Part shown: in pieces, positions 9,313 to 17,957 of the stretch
How the letters are laid out: each line of letters begins with the position of its first letter
How positions within the stretch are numbered: position 1 is the first letter of the stretch
Position numbers and translations under genes: made by a program
Origin: Mucilaginibacter daejeonensis
GTDB taxonomy: Bacteria; Bacteroidota; Bacteroidia; Sphingobacteriales; Sphingobacteriaceae
Direction of reading: 5' to 3'
DNA length: 64,000 nt
NCBI RefSeq assembly: GCF_020783335.1
Contig: NZ_CP086068.1
Coordinates: forward strand, 3,658,001 to 3,722,000
Notes under the pieces: model-generated
The model's database searches: none
The model's input: the letters and a program-made list of their open reading frames with translations, nothing else
What the model was told of the DNA's origin: nothing

Positions 9313-10583
9313 TGTACCTGTTTTAACTCAAAGTTAGTGTATTTGAGCACATTCACATGGGCATTTATCCATCCTAAGCCCGGCCTCCTCACAAAATCGA
9401 AACGGTTATGCAATGCCTGGTAAGGATATTGATCTAAATGAGAAAGTGCGTCACCCTCTTGCGCCACTAACCCACCAAAGTACATAGCCTCATCAAAACC
9501 CTTGTAAGCATAGGCCGATGGCTCGCTGCCATAAAAACGGCGGTACGAGCGTATGAACGCTGTGGTGGCCGACTGCCTGTAGCTCACACGGTCACTTGAC
9601 GTGATGTGGGCTTTGATGCGCTGCAGAATGTCTGCTTTCAAAAAGGTCAGCTTTTCCCAATTAGGGTGACCGATCGTAGTTACCGGATAATGTCTTGAAA
9701 GGGTATCCAGTGAGCGTAGGGTAACGGTCAGGAACGACTTGTTTTGCGCCGGAACGATGAAGACGTTCTCGACCTTGTTGTTCAGCTGCGGAAGCAACTT
9801 GGTCAGGCTGCCGTGCGATACGATAAAGTATACCACCTGCACCTTACGTTTGCTCACCGTATCCATACTGTGCTTGAATGGCGTAATGAACTTTTTATCT
9901 TCACTAAAGCCCGACAGCAGGATGAACACCTTGCGCGGCTTTACGCGTGTATGCACAAATTTAGCGGCCGCAGCGGCATGATACTCCAATGGAGGCATCA
10001 CGGTGATCAGCTTATCGCTGTGCAGGTCGTCAGGCGAGGCTGGCGACAACGGCGATACCAGCGGCCTGGTCAAGGATGCCGGTGTACCAATGAAAGTTTT
10101 AAGCCCTTCGGGAAATACAGGACCAACGATCAACGCACTGCTACGTACCGATGGGTTCACGGATAAGCTATGCGTGTAAGCCAACTCATCGCGCGTATCA
10201 AATACCTGTAACTTGTAATTGTAGCCTTTGGCAGTAAGCGAATCAAGCGCCAGTTTAAAGCCCTGGTAATAATCTACCGCTATATTGGCTTTTTTGAGGT
10301 CGGCCGCATTATAACCTTTTACCGAATTGAGGTTATCAAGGCCGAACGGTAACAACAACGAGATGTTGGACACACGAGCATGCTCGACCGTTGTAGCCGG
10401 TTTGGTAGTGGCCGGAGTAGTAGCTTGTGGCTTGACCGGCTGTGTGGGCGTTCCATTAGCCGATGGGCCTGTACGGCCCACGGTACGTACTTTTGGCGAG
10501 CAGGCGCTGATGATCACCAGCGCCAGCAGCCAAAGTTTTTTATTCCCACTCAATAGTAGCCGGTGGTTTCGAGCTAATGTCAT
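9309..10583 (-). CDS. Lipoprotein with type I periplasmic-binding-protein fold (ABC substrate-binding/LpoA-like)
   Basis: 424 residues. A hydrophobic segment ends in the lipobox VIISAC, so the mature protein should be lipid-anchored after Cys; a Thr/Pro/Ala-rich linker follows. The rest resembles the Leu/Ile/Val-binding (periplasmic_binding_6) fold, with [12 protein letters not shown] near the first domain crossover and a C-terminal [11 protein letters not shown]. Bacteroidota often have a LysM plus periplasmic-binding-fold protein next to guaA; here no LysM is visible. The start is uncertain: ATG 10583 overlaps guaA by 44 bp, and TTG 10553 would give a more compact signal peptide ([17 protein letters not shown]) with 14 bp overlap. 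It may bind cell-wall factors instead of nutrients. Confidence 0.72.
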   Translation of the reverse strand: MTLARNHRLLLSGNKKLWLLALVIISACSPKVRTVGRTGPSANGTPTQPVKPQATTPATTKPATTVEHARVSNISLLLPFGLDNLNSVKGYNAADLKKANIAVDYYQGFKLALDSLTAKGYNYKLQVFDTRDELAYTHSLSVNPSVRSSALIVGPVFPEGLKTFIGTPASLTRPLVSPLSPASPDDLHSDKLITVMPPLEYHAAAAAKFVHTRVKPRKVFILLSGFSEDKKFITPFKHSMDTVSKRKVQVVYFIVSHGSLTKLLPQLNNKVENVFIVPAQNKSFLTVTLRSLDTLSRHYPVTTIGHPNWEKLTFLKADILQRIKAHITSSDRVSYRQSATTAFIRSYRRFYGSEPSAYAYKGFDEAMYFGGLVAQEGDALSHLDQYPYQALHNRFDFVRRPGLGWINAHVNVLKYTNFELKQVQ

Positions 10584-12069
10584 ATACTACCCGGTTAATG
10601 CCTTTTACGTTGTTAATGATCTCGTTGCTGATCTTGGCAAGCAGATCATATGGTAAATGGCACCAGTCGGCGGTCATACCGTCCAACGATTCTACGGCAC
10701 GTAAACATACTACGTTCTCGTAAGTACGCTCATCGCCCATTACCCCTACCGACTGTACCGGCAAGTAAATGGTGCCGGCCTGCCAAACCTTATCGTAAAC
10801 ACCGGCCTGGCGTAAATTGTTGATATAAATAGCATCGGCTTGTTGCAGTATGTCCACCTTTTCAGGCGTTACCTCGCCTAATATCCTGATAGCCAAACCT
10901 GGCCCCGGGAATGGGTGACGGCCTAAAATATTATCATCGATGCCTAAAGCCTTACCTACACGGCGAACCTCATCCTTGAACAGGGTGTTCAACGGCTCAA
11001 CCACTTTCAGCTTCATAAAATCAGGCAATCCGCCCACGTTATGGTGTGATTTGATGGTGGCCGACGGACCCTTTACCGATACCGACTCGATCACGTCAGG
11101 GTAAATGGTGCCCTGTCCTAACCATTTAACATCTTGCACCTTATGAGCTTCATCATCAAACACTTCGATGAACACGCGGCCGATAGCTTTACGTTTTTTC
11201 TCAGGGTCGCTTAAGCCTTGCAACGCATCGTAAAAACGTTGTTTAGCATCAACACCGATCACGTTAAGGCCCATGTGCTTGTACGAATCCAATACCGACT
11301 CGAACTCATCCTTACGCAACAACCCGTTATCAACAAATATGCAATACAGGTTCTTGCCGATGGCCTGGTGCAACAGCACGGCTGCCACTGATGAATCGAC
11401 ACCGCCTGAAAGCCCTAACACCACCTTGTCATCGCCCAGTTTTTCTTTCAAACCGGCAATAGTGGTATCAATGAATGATTCGGATGTCCAATCCTGGTGG
11501 CATCCACATATATCTACTAAAAAGTTTTTTAATAGTTGTTTACCGTCAAGGCTGTGCGTAACCTCCGGGTGGAACTGTATACCGTAGGTTTGCGAGCCTT
11601 TGATATGGTAGGCCGCCACGCGCACGCTATCGGTGCTAGCAATAATCTCGAAGGTATCGGCCACGTTGGTGATCGTATCACCGTGCGACATCCACACCTG
11701 CGAATTCATAGGTACGTCCTTGAACAATGGGTTCTCCTGCTCGATGTATTGAAGATTGGCCCGGCCGTATTCGCGGGTGTTAGATGGTAACACCTCGCCG
11801 CCGTTATGCTGCGCCAGATATTGCGCACCGTAGCAAACACCCAGTATAGGCATTTTACCATGGTAAGGGGCAAAGTCGAACTGCGGGGCATCTTCCTGCC
11901 TTACCGAGTAAGGGCTACCAGAAAGGATGATACCTTTGATGGTGCTGTCGATGTCAGGAAAATTGTTGAAGGGGTGGATCTCGCAATAGATATTGAGCTC
12001 TCGTACGCGGCGCGCTATAAGTTGGGTGAACTGTGAGCCGAAATCGAGAATAAGAATTTTTTCAGGCAT
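10540..12069 (-). CDS. guaA: GMP synthase (glutamine-hydrolysing)
   Basis: 509 residues from ATG 12069; a TTG at 12075 would add two residues but lies inside the -7 box. The N-terminal class I glutamine amidotransferase domain has the nucleophile motif [10 protein letters not shown] and the catalytic His in FHPEVTHS. The ATP-pyrophosphatase domain has the P-loop SGGVDSSVA. The C-terminal dimerisation domain ends [14 protein letters not shown], the near-invariant GuaA terminus. It converts XMP, ATP and glutamine to GMP in the cytoplasm. It heads an operon with the periplasmic-binding lipoprotein and rsmB. Length and all motifs are normal. Confidence 0.98.
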   Translation of the reverse strand: MPEKILILDFGSQFTQLIARRVRELNIYCEIHPFNNFPDIDSTIKGIILSGSPYSVRQEDAPQFDFAPYHGKMPILGVCYGAQYLAQHNGGEVLPSNTREYGRANLQYIEQENPLFKDVPMNSQVWMSHGDTITNVADTFEIIASTDSVRVAAYHIKGSQTYGIQFHPEVTHSLDGKQLLKNFLVDICGCHQDWTSESFIDTTIAGLKEKLGDDKVVLGLSGGVDSSVAAVLLHQAIGKNLYCIFVDNGLLRKDEFESVLDSYKHMGLNVIGVDAKQRFYDALQGLSDPEKKRKAIGRVFIEVFDDEAHKVQDVKWLGQGTIYPDVIESVSVKGPSATIKSHHNVGGLPDFMKLKVVEPLNTLFKDEVRRVGKALGIDDNILGRHPFPGPGLAIRILGEVTPEKVDILQQADAIYINNLRQAGVYDKVWQAGTIYLPVQSVGVMGDERTYENVVCLRAVESLDGMTADWCHLPYDLLAKISNEIINNVKGINRVVYDISSKPPATIEWE

Positions 12070-12072
12070 GAG

Positions 12073-12080
12073 CAAAGATA
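12073..12080 (-). promoter_or_regulatory. -7 promoter box of guaA, predicting a leaderless transcript
   Basis: Read on the minus strand this is TATCTTTG, an exact TAnnTTTG box. Its last base lies 4 nt before the guaA ATG, so transcription should start at or within a base or two of the ATG. No TTG is seen at the usual 19-nt spacing upstream. Confidence 0.55.
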
Positions 12081-12172
12081 TGTTTTTGAGCCGATAAATG
12101 GGGAAAGAGTTGTGAGATGATCGATAAGATGTAAGACGGAATGGCGTTGAATGTGTAGTTTAGCTCTTGAAA

Positions 12173-12793
12173 ATGAGAACATCTACCCTACTGACCATCC
12201 CCCGGCAACTGCTCACAGCCCTGCTGCTCATTGCCGGCTCGCTATCGGCGTATGCGCAAAAGGCAGATAGTGTTTACAATAAATATACCGACATGAACCT
12301 GGAACGGCTTCAGGGTCATACAGCATCAGCCTTGAATTTGGCCTTGCAGATCTTGCCTGTCGCCAACCAATTGCCTGCCAAAACACAGATCCCCTTCTAT
12401 AATAGTTTGGCCAAGCTGTATGAGGATACCCAACAATTTGACAAGGCCCGGCCGTTATATGAAAAGGTGATCGCTGCCGAGCCCGATTATTATGTGGCTC
12501 ACCTGGCTTTGGGGCACCTGTACCTTGATCAAGCTAAAGAGCTCACCAATAAACTGAACGCCAGTAAAGGCGATGCAGCCAATTATCAAAAGCTACGTGC
12601 CGAATACATTGCCATGGCAAAAAAGGCGCTTCCTCATTTAGAAAAGGTACAGGCCTGCGACCCCTATGACGAAAATCTACAGCTGATCAAACAACTGTAC
12701 ACCAACATTGGCGATGCAGCGGCATTCAACCAGCTACCTGCCCGCTTGAAGCCACTGCAAAAGAAGTGTGTAGATATCCTGAACGATAATTGA
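12173..12793 (+). CDS. Secreted TPR-like protein
   Basis: 206 residues from ATG 12173 (a TTG at 12167 adds two). Residues up to about 29 form a signal peptide ending AYAQ. The body is all-helical with TPR-like pairs: IPFYNSLAKLYEDTQQFDKARPLYEKVIAAEPDY and the next unit (each quoted part is a contiguous repeat pair), then a C-terminal helical unit around KALPHLEKVQACDPYDENL. It is probably a periplasmic adaptor; no partner is evident. It is divergent from guaA with 103 bp between them and converges on the barrel protein with a 22-bp gap. Confidence 0.65.
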   Translation: MRTSTLLTIPRQLLTALLLIAGSLSAYAQKADSVYNKYTDMNLERLQGHTASALNLALQILPVANQLPAKTQIPFYNSLAKLYEDTQQFDKARPLYEKVIAAEPDYYVAHLALGHLYLDQAKELTNKLNASKGDAANYQKLRAEYIAMAKKALPHLEKVQACDPYDENLQLIKQLYTNIGDAAAFNQLPARLKPLQKKCVDILNDN

Positions 12794-12815
12794 CCAACAA
12801 TTACTCGGTCCACCG

Positions 12816-15395
12816 TTAGAAACGGTAACCCAGGTTCACGTACACGAACTTGCCCTCGTGCGAGCGTGCCAGCGTAGCCTGGATCAACAGCAACTGAGCA
12901 GGGATCAGGTAAAAGCCACCGCCATAACCATCATGCCATTGGGAGGATGATTCGCCGGGCGACCATACACGGCCGATATCATTAAAGGCGATCAAACCCA
13001 AACGGCCCGGAAATAGGTACGAGTTGAAATCAAATAACTTGATGCGTGCTTCCACATTGTTGTAAAGCATGCTGCGGCCGGTGAAACGCCAGGTACGGAA
13101 GCCTCTCAAATTGTCGGATCCGCCCAATTTCAGTTGCTGGAAGAACTCCGGATCACCTAATGTGGTACCACCACCAAAACGCGTAGCAAGCACGAAAGTA
13201 GAGTCGCGGCGGGCGTCCCAATAGAAACTGAACTCACTTAATAATTGGCCGTAACGGGCATTGTCCTGATTCAATTGCTGCAAGCCGCGTACGGTGGTCT
13301 CAAAGTACACACCCTTTGTAGGCATGAGCAGGTTATTACGCGTATCTATCTCGGCACCGGCGATCAAACCCGCGAATGTTTTATTGCTGAACACCTGCTC
13401 GCCCGGGTTCAGCTTATCATATACTTGTAAGTAGCGGTTGTCATTATCGCCTTGATATGCATGGTAGTATTGACCGGTAACACCTGCGCTCAATTTCACT
13501 TTGCCGTAGGTGTGGGCAAGGCGTGCATCGCCATACAGATAATCGTAACGGTTGCGGAAGAACTTGATCCACTCGCTATCCTTTTGGAACACGGTGTTGT
13601 TGCCGATGCCAAAGAAGTTGCTGATATTATCAGGACCGCGCGAGGTAAAGTGGATCATGATGTCATTATTACCAACGGCTTGCTTAAAGTCGCCGTTGTA
13701 ATGGATGCGCCATGATTTACGGCCGAAAGCATAATCCACCAACAATTCCTGGCGCCAATCATATGGCGCCTTGCGGAAACCATATTTGGTATAGGCGAAC
13801 CCACCGGTCAGGATCACGCCGTAATCGTTATTATATCTGGCGAACACGATCGGTTGCGGGCGGTCGTACTGGTAGTTCTTGCGGTCGTAATAGGTCACGC
13901 TGGTATCGGCAGCGGTATGGATCTTGGCCTGCTTTCGTGAAGGCAACACGTTGGCCTCGTCAGACCGGTCGTAGATGTACAGGTTACGTTTATCATCAAC
14001 CTCCTTAGCTACCGTAAAGGTATCTACACCCGGCGCACCTACCAATCTGAACTTGATCGGGCTGCTGCCGCTGCCGGTCACTTTAAAACGGTCGCCACCG
14101 CCGTAGCCATAAACACGCACCTCTTTGGTCACCTTAGGATCAAAGGTGCGCTCGAAAACATCCCGGCCAACGCTATTATCCTTTTTGATATTGCTGATGG
14201 TGAGTTTCACCTTGCCGCTGTCTTTGAGTGCCACCTTGATCTGCTCGTTCTTGGCACTCGCCGCCACATCTACCTGGGCCGACAGGAAACGGTAGTAATC
14301 CATCCCCTGCTTGCTCATATTGTCACGGCGGGCTTTCACGGTCCTGATCAGCTCCTCACCCGATATGGCGAACACACCCGGCGGCATGCGGTGCATGGCC
14401 TTGGTGATAACTTCATCAGTAAGGTGGCTCTGTACGTAGGCGATCTGCTCTTTCCAGTCCTTTTCGTCCATCTCGGCCAAAAAGTAACGATCGAAGTACA
14501 TGCCGTTCAGGTTCCAGGTCTTGATATCGCGTATCTCCGGTTTGAAGGGCTGAAATTTGGCCTTTAACCATTGATGCGCCACGATCCAAGGCAGTATGCC
14601 TGAGGTTTTGTAGTATACCTGGTCACGGTCGCGCGGTACGGCTGTGTAAACGGTCTCTTTCTTGCTTTTATCCTTATCCCAGCGCCACTGATCATCATGA
14701 CGGTCCCAGTCGCCAATGATCATATCCAATATGCGGGCGCGCAGGGCCATTTTGGCATCTATCCGAACATCATTATCCTCACGTAGCTTTTTTTGAACCT
14801 TGTGGGTATTGTCGGTGTCCTCACTTTCCAGTGGCTCGCGTTCTTCAAAAAGGTAAACATCGTTGCGCAGGTCTTTACGGTATTTACCTAACGCAGGGTC
14901 ATCACCTATATAAACGATCTCGGGGTTAGAATGCGGTACACCAAGCACTTCGGCCATGGGTGGCACGGTAAGCGCAGCAAATGGATTGCCGGTGGTCACC
15001 TGGTCATCAATGATCACTTTGGTCAGGCCGGCGCGCAGTGCCGGAGGCAAGATACGTTCAGGAAATTTTTGCACCGAACGCAGCACCCACTCATGCCCAG
15101 TAGGATCCACCAGCCGTAAAGACTTGGTTTGCATACCGCCACCTTTTTGCTCGATCTTGAGGCCGCCCTTTTCTTTGCTGAGGTCCAAAACCCGCACTTT
15201 TACAGGCGCTGCCCATTCTTTGCGGTAATTCTCGCCCAGTAAGATGCGGTGTAAGGCCCCCACGCTATCATAACGGGCACCTGCCCTGATCACGATACTG
15301 TCGGGTTTTGATTGCGCCGTAGCCAGTTGCTGAGCGAAACCGAGTGACAAAAGCGATAAAGAAAGTACAGCGCGCGGGTAAGATATTTTATGCAT
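12816..15395 (-). CDS. Outer-membrane protein: CotH-like kinase-type region fused to an Omp85/D15 beta-barrel
   Basis: 859 residues with a signal peptide (about 1-27). Residues 85-270 look like a CotH-type kinase core: VLRSVQK with a possible nucleotide Lys at 110, DVYLFEEREP at the hinge (about 179-188), the catalytic-loop-like GDWDRHDDQWRWD (228-240), then PRDRDQ (254-259) where CotH has PWDxD. Residues 540-859 form a surface-antigen (Omp85/TamA) barrel with LGGSDNLRGFRTWRFTGR and a terminal aromatic strand LGYRF. Bacteroidota TamA-like proteins with long N-termini are known; the kinase reading is my inference from motifs. No POTRA repeats are evident. It has a two-part promoter and appears monocistronic. 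Confidence 0.75.
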   Translation of the reverse strand: MHKISYPRAVLSLSLLSLGFAQQLATAQSKPDSIVIRAGARYDSVGALHRILLGENYRKEWAAPVKVRVLDLSKEKGGLKIEQKGGGMQTKSLRLVDPTGHEWVLRSVQKFPERILPPALRAGLTKVIIDDQVTTGNPFAALTVPPMAEVLGVPHSNPEIVYIGDDPALGKYRKDLRNDVYLFEEREPLESEDTDNTHKVQKKLREDNDVRIDAKMALRARILDMIIGDWDRHDDQWRWDKDKSKKETVYTAVPRDRDQVYYKTSGILPWIVAHQWLKAKFQPFKPEIRDIKTWNLNGMYFDRYFLAEMDEKDWKEQIAYVQSHLTDEVITKAMHRMPPGVFAISGEELIRTVKARRDNMSKQGMDYYRFLSAQVDVAASAKNEQIKVALKDSGKVKLTISNIKKDNSVGRDVFERTFDPKVTKEVRVYGYGGGDRFKVTGSGSSPIKFRLVGAPGVDTFTVAKEVDDKRNLYIYDRSDEANVLPSRKQAKIHTAADTSVTYYDRKNYQYDRPQPIVFARYNNDYGVILTGGFAYTKYGFRKAPYDWRQELLVDYAFGRKSWRIHYNGDFKQAVGNNDIMIHFTSRGPDNISNFFGIGNNTVFQKDSEWIKFFRNRYDYLYGDARLAHTYGKVKLSAGVTGQYYHAYQGDNDNRYLQVYDKLNPGEQVFSNKTFAGLIAGAEIDTRNNLLMPTKGVYFETTVRGLQQLNQDNARYGQLLSEFSFYWDARRDSTFVLATRFGGGTTLGDPEFFQQLKLGGSDNLRGFRTWRFTGRSMLYNNVEARIKLFDFNSYLFPGRLGLIAFNDIGRVWSPGESSSQWHDGYGGGFYLIPAQLLLIQATLARSHEGKFVYVNLGYRF

Positions 15396-15696
15396 AAAAG
15401 AGTGTGGGCAGCTTAGGCAAAGTTAAGCTAAGCGTTATAACATTCAACATACGGATCTGTGTTGAGCAAGCCGCCGGTGTTGCTAAAAAAAATTAGACAT
15501 TGATATGACCACGGTCTTTAATTAACTTAAAGTTCACAAAAACAAACTTAGGAGAGATTCCGTACAACACCTCATCAGTACTTCCCAAAGCCGCACCATT
15601 TGTTGCGCGTGATCGAAATGGATAAAGCGGCTAACAAAATATAAATGCGTTTTGGGAGTTATGATATGACCGATCCCCCTAATTATTGACCTGTTG
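15396..15696. other. Divergent intergenic region upstream of the Omp85 and PAP2 genes
   Basis: 301 bases. The left end carries the minus-strand promoter described separately. The rest is AT-rich; no exact -7 box was found for the PAP2 gene and no small gene, RNA or repeat was recognised. Confidence 0.55.
15418..15447 (-). promoter_or_regulatory. Two-part Bacteroidota promoter of the kinase-like/Omp85 gene
   Basis: On the minus strand, TTG at 15447-15445 is followed after exactly 19 nt by TAACTTTG at 15425-15418. Both elements and the spacing fit the Bacteroidota -33/-7 consensus. The predicted transcript start near 15414 gives an 18-nt leader before ATG 15395. Confidence 0.7.
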
Positions 15697-16356
15697 ATGA
15701 AAGAAAGACGATTACTGCTTTTGTTGCTGATCTTGAGCACCGTGATAACTAAGGCTCAAAACCTGGATATCGCCTTGTTGAATAAGTTCAACCCTAACAA
15801 TGCCTCATCAGAGAACGCCGCCTGGAAGTTCATGTCTGACCGGGCCATTTACATGTCGGCAGCTACGCCGGTGGCTTTAATGGCTGTGGGGTTGGCCACA
15901 CATGATCAAAAATTAAAGCAAACCGCTTTCACAACAGGCATGGCACTGGCCGGTAACACCGTACTCACCATGTATATGAAAAAGACCATCCAGCGCCAGC
16001 GCCCATTCGTGACCTGGGCCGACAGGGTGGAACTACAAGGCAACACCTCTCCAACTGATTATTCTTTTCCTTCGGGGCATACCTCTACCGTTTTTGCGGT
16101 GGCCACATCAGTAAGTATGGCTTATCCTAAATGGTACGTGATCGCGCCAAGCTTTGCCTTTGCGGGTGCTACGGCCTATTCACGCATGTATCGTGGTGCC
16201 CACTATCCTACCGATGTATTATGTGGTATGATCGTAGGTTCGGGTACGGCCTACCTAACCAATAAACTTCAAAAATTCATGTTCAGGGACCGGGCCCGCG
16301 AGCGTCGCCTTAAAGCACTGGCCATGACCTCTACGGCCGAACTGGTCACGCCATAG
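15697..16356 (+). CDS. PAP2-family phosphatase (type 2 phosphatidic acid phosphatase)
   Basis: 219 residues from ATG 15697; a TTG directly upstream would add one residue. All three catalytic blocks are present: KKTIQRQRPF (KxxxxxxRP), PSGHTS, and SRMYRGAHYPTD (SRxxxxxHxxxD). The N-terminus is a signal peptide ending TKAQ. The hydrophobic segments between the motifs are weak, so it is more like a periplasmic acid phosphatase-type member than a six-helix lipid phosphatase. Such enzymes dephosphorylate undecaprenyl pyrophosphate, lipid A or small phosphomonoesters. Its 3' end overlaps the convergent DinB-fold gene by 11 bp. Confidence 0.88.
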   Translation: MKERRLLLLLLILSTVITKAQNLDIALLNKFNPNNASSENAAWKFMSDRAIYMSAATPVALMAVGLATHDQKLKQTAFTTGMALAGNTVLTMYMKKTIQRQRPFVTWADRVELQGNTSPTDYSFPSGHTSTVFAVATSVSMAYPKWYVIAPSFAFAGATAYSRMYRGAHYPTDVLCGMIVGSGTAYLTNKLQKFMFRDRARERRLKALAMTSTAELVTP

Positions 16357-16846
16357 CAGGCATGCCGTAGGCCGCCCATTCCTCGGCCGATGGGCCATAC
16401 AGACCGGGTACCATCAACCCCAGCATGCGCATGATAATGGTCATTTGGCTGCGGTGATGCGCCTCATGCGATACCAGAACGGACAGTACCACTCCCTTGG
16501 TCCATTCCTCGGTGTACATTTGCACACGATCGGTCAGGCTGGCATCGGTCCAACGCGAGTAAACGGCATCGGCCAATAAAGCATTATAGCGGGCATGTGT
16601 AGCCGCTATCTCGGAAAAGGTCGCTGGGATAGGCTGATCCTCTAAGGCGTCATGATCAAAGATGCCGGCACGGCTACCCATCTCGGTGATCGTTTGCGTG
16701 ATGTGCCACGCCAAACGCTCCAGCGTGCGAATATTGGGCGCTATCTTTTCGGCCTTTGTTTCCTCGGTGATGTTTGCAAATATCTTTGCGGTGTTCTCGG
16801 CCGCGAGCTTCCAATCGGCCAAAAAATCTTGAATGTGGTGGTACAT
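16346..16846 (-). CDS. DinB-family (YfiT/DinB four-helix bundle) protein
   Basis: 166 residues. Three histidines sit where DinB-fold proteins bind a metal: one in AWHITQT (around residue 48) and two in HEAHHRSQM (around 130). The predicted structure is a four-helix bundle. Members include thiol-S-transferases that use bacillithiol or mycothiol, and many proteins of unknown function; Bacteroidota usually carry several. Name aside, a role in DNA damage is not implied. Its stop lies inside the end of the convergent PAP2 gene. No promoter box was recognised upstream. Confidence 0.78.
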   Translation of the reverse strand: MYHHIQDFLADWKLAAENTAKIFANITEETKAEKIAPNIRTLERLAWHITQTITEMGSRAGIFDHDALEDQPIPATFSEIAATHARYNALLADAVYSRWTDASLTDRVQMYTEEWTKGVVLSVLVSHEAHHRSQMTIIMRMLGLMVPGLYGPSAEEWAAYGMPAMA

Positions 16847-17011
16847 AAAGTGCAGATGTTCTTGGATACAAAGATGATCGATCGCTACATTATTTACTAA
16901 TATTTTTAGAGATAGTTACAGCACGCCCACAGCGATCACTAAAATATATGTGTGGCTTCTTCCGGCTTTGACGTACTTTTTTGAATAAAAAGCGGTTAAT
17001 TTGTAAGTTAC

Positions 17012-17848
17012 ATGGCACTTTATATCGCTTCACTCAACTCAGGCAGTAACGGCAACTGCTACTATGTTGGCAACCACCGGGAGGCCATATTGGTTGATGC
17101 CGGACTATCATGCCGCGAGACCGAGCGCCGCATGCTACGCCTGGGCTTGAACATGCAAAAGGTAAAGGCCATTTTTATTTCGCACGAGCATAGCGACCAT
17201 ATTCGTGGACTCGAGGTGCTCTCCAAAAAATACCAGCTACCGGTGTATATCACGTCGGCCACTATGCAGTATGGCAAGCTGTTCTTGCAGCGCGAACTGG
17301 TGCGACCGTTCAGGGGGCATGAGGCCATACGGATCGGCGACCTGTCGGTCACTGCTTTTCCCAAATATCATGACGCTGCCGAACCACATAGCTTTTTAGT
17401 GAGCAATGGCCAGGTGCGGGTAGGCGTATTTACCGACATAGGCGTACCTTGCGCACACCTGGTGACTTATTTTAAACAATGTCATGCCGCCTTTTTAGAG
17501 GCTAACTATGACGAACAGATGCTGGCCACCGGCCGATACCCATACCATCTAAAACGGCGCATAACCGGCGGAAGGGGCCACTTGTCGAACAAACAGGCGC
17601 TTGATCTTTTCATTGACCATAAGCCTCATTTTATGAGCCACCTGCTACTGGCTCACCTCTCTAAGGATAATAACTGCCCCAAACTGGCACTCGAACTTTT
17701 TGCTGCCCATGCCGGCCGCACCCACGTTACAGTGGCCTCACGCTATGAGGAAAGCCCAGTATTCAAGGTCAGCAATGAACTGGGTAACGAGGTCTCTGTC
17801 ACGAATACCGTCCCAGCTTTTAGTACCACTCAGTTCTCCCTTTTCTAG
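17012..17848 (+). CDS. Metallo-beta-lactamase-fold hydrolase, YycJ/WalJ (VicX) family
   Basis: 278 residues, no signal peptide. The N-terminus SLNSGSNGNCYYV and the metal motif HEHSDH (58-63) are those of the YycJ/WalJ group. Later ligands are visible in PKYHDAAEPHSF, FTDIGV, NYD and LAHLSKDNN. Gram-positive homologues sit beside the WalRK two-component system and a 5'-exonuclease role in mismatch repair has been reported for the family. Here it precedes a histidine kinase gene, but with a 109-bp gap and an own -7 box for the kinase, so co-transcription is doubtful. Cytoplasmic. Confidence 0.85.
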   Translation: MALYIASLNSGSNGNCYYVGNHREAILVDAGLSCRETERRMLRLGLNMQKVKAIFISHEHSDHIRGLEVLSKKYQLPVYITSATMQYGKLFLQRELVRPFRGHEAIRIGDLSVTAFPKYHDAAEPHSFLVSNGQVRVGVFTDIGVPCAHLVTYFKQCHAAFLEANYDEQMLATGRYPYHLKRRITGGRGHLSNKQALDLFIDHKPHFMSHLLLAHLSKDNNCPKLALELFAAHAGRTHVTVASRYEESPVFKVSNELGNEVSVTNTVPAFSTTQFSLF

Positions 17849-17939
17849 GTATCGTACATTACTGTCTTAGGTTGTAAGCAAGTTTTGACCCGAACCAAAA
17901 ATGGGTCATAACAGCGTGCTATAGATCGGGGCAAAAATG

Positions 17940-17947
17940 TAGATTTG
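17940..17947 (+). promoter_or_regulatory. -7 promoter box of the PAS histidine kinase gene
   Basis: TAGATTTG is an exact TAnnTTTG box ending 10 nt before ATG 17958, predicting a leader of about 6 nt. No TTG is present at 19-nt spacing. Confidence 0.5.
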
Positions 17948-17957
17948 TTACCTGAGC

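Noticed and set aside
9329-9336. Exact -7 box just upstream of rsmB
   Set aside because: It lies within the coding region of the preceding lipoprotein and there is no TTG at the right spacing; rsmB is better explained by the ATGA-coupled operon.
12073-12075. TTG at 12075 as the guaA start
   Set aside because: It lies inside the -7 box and would add two residues before the normal GuaA start.
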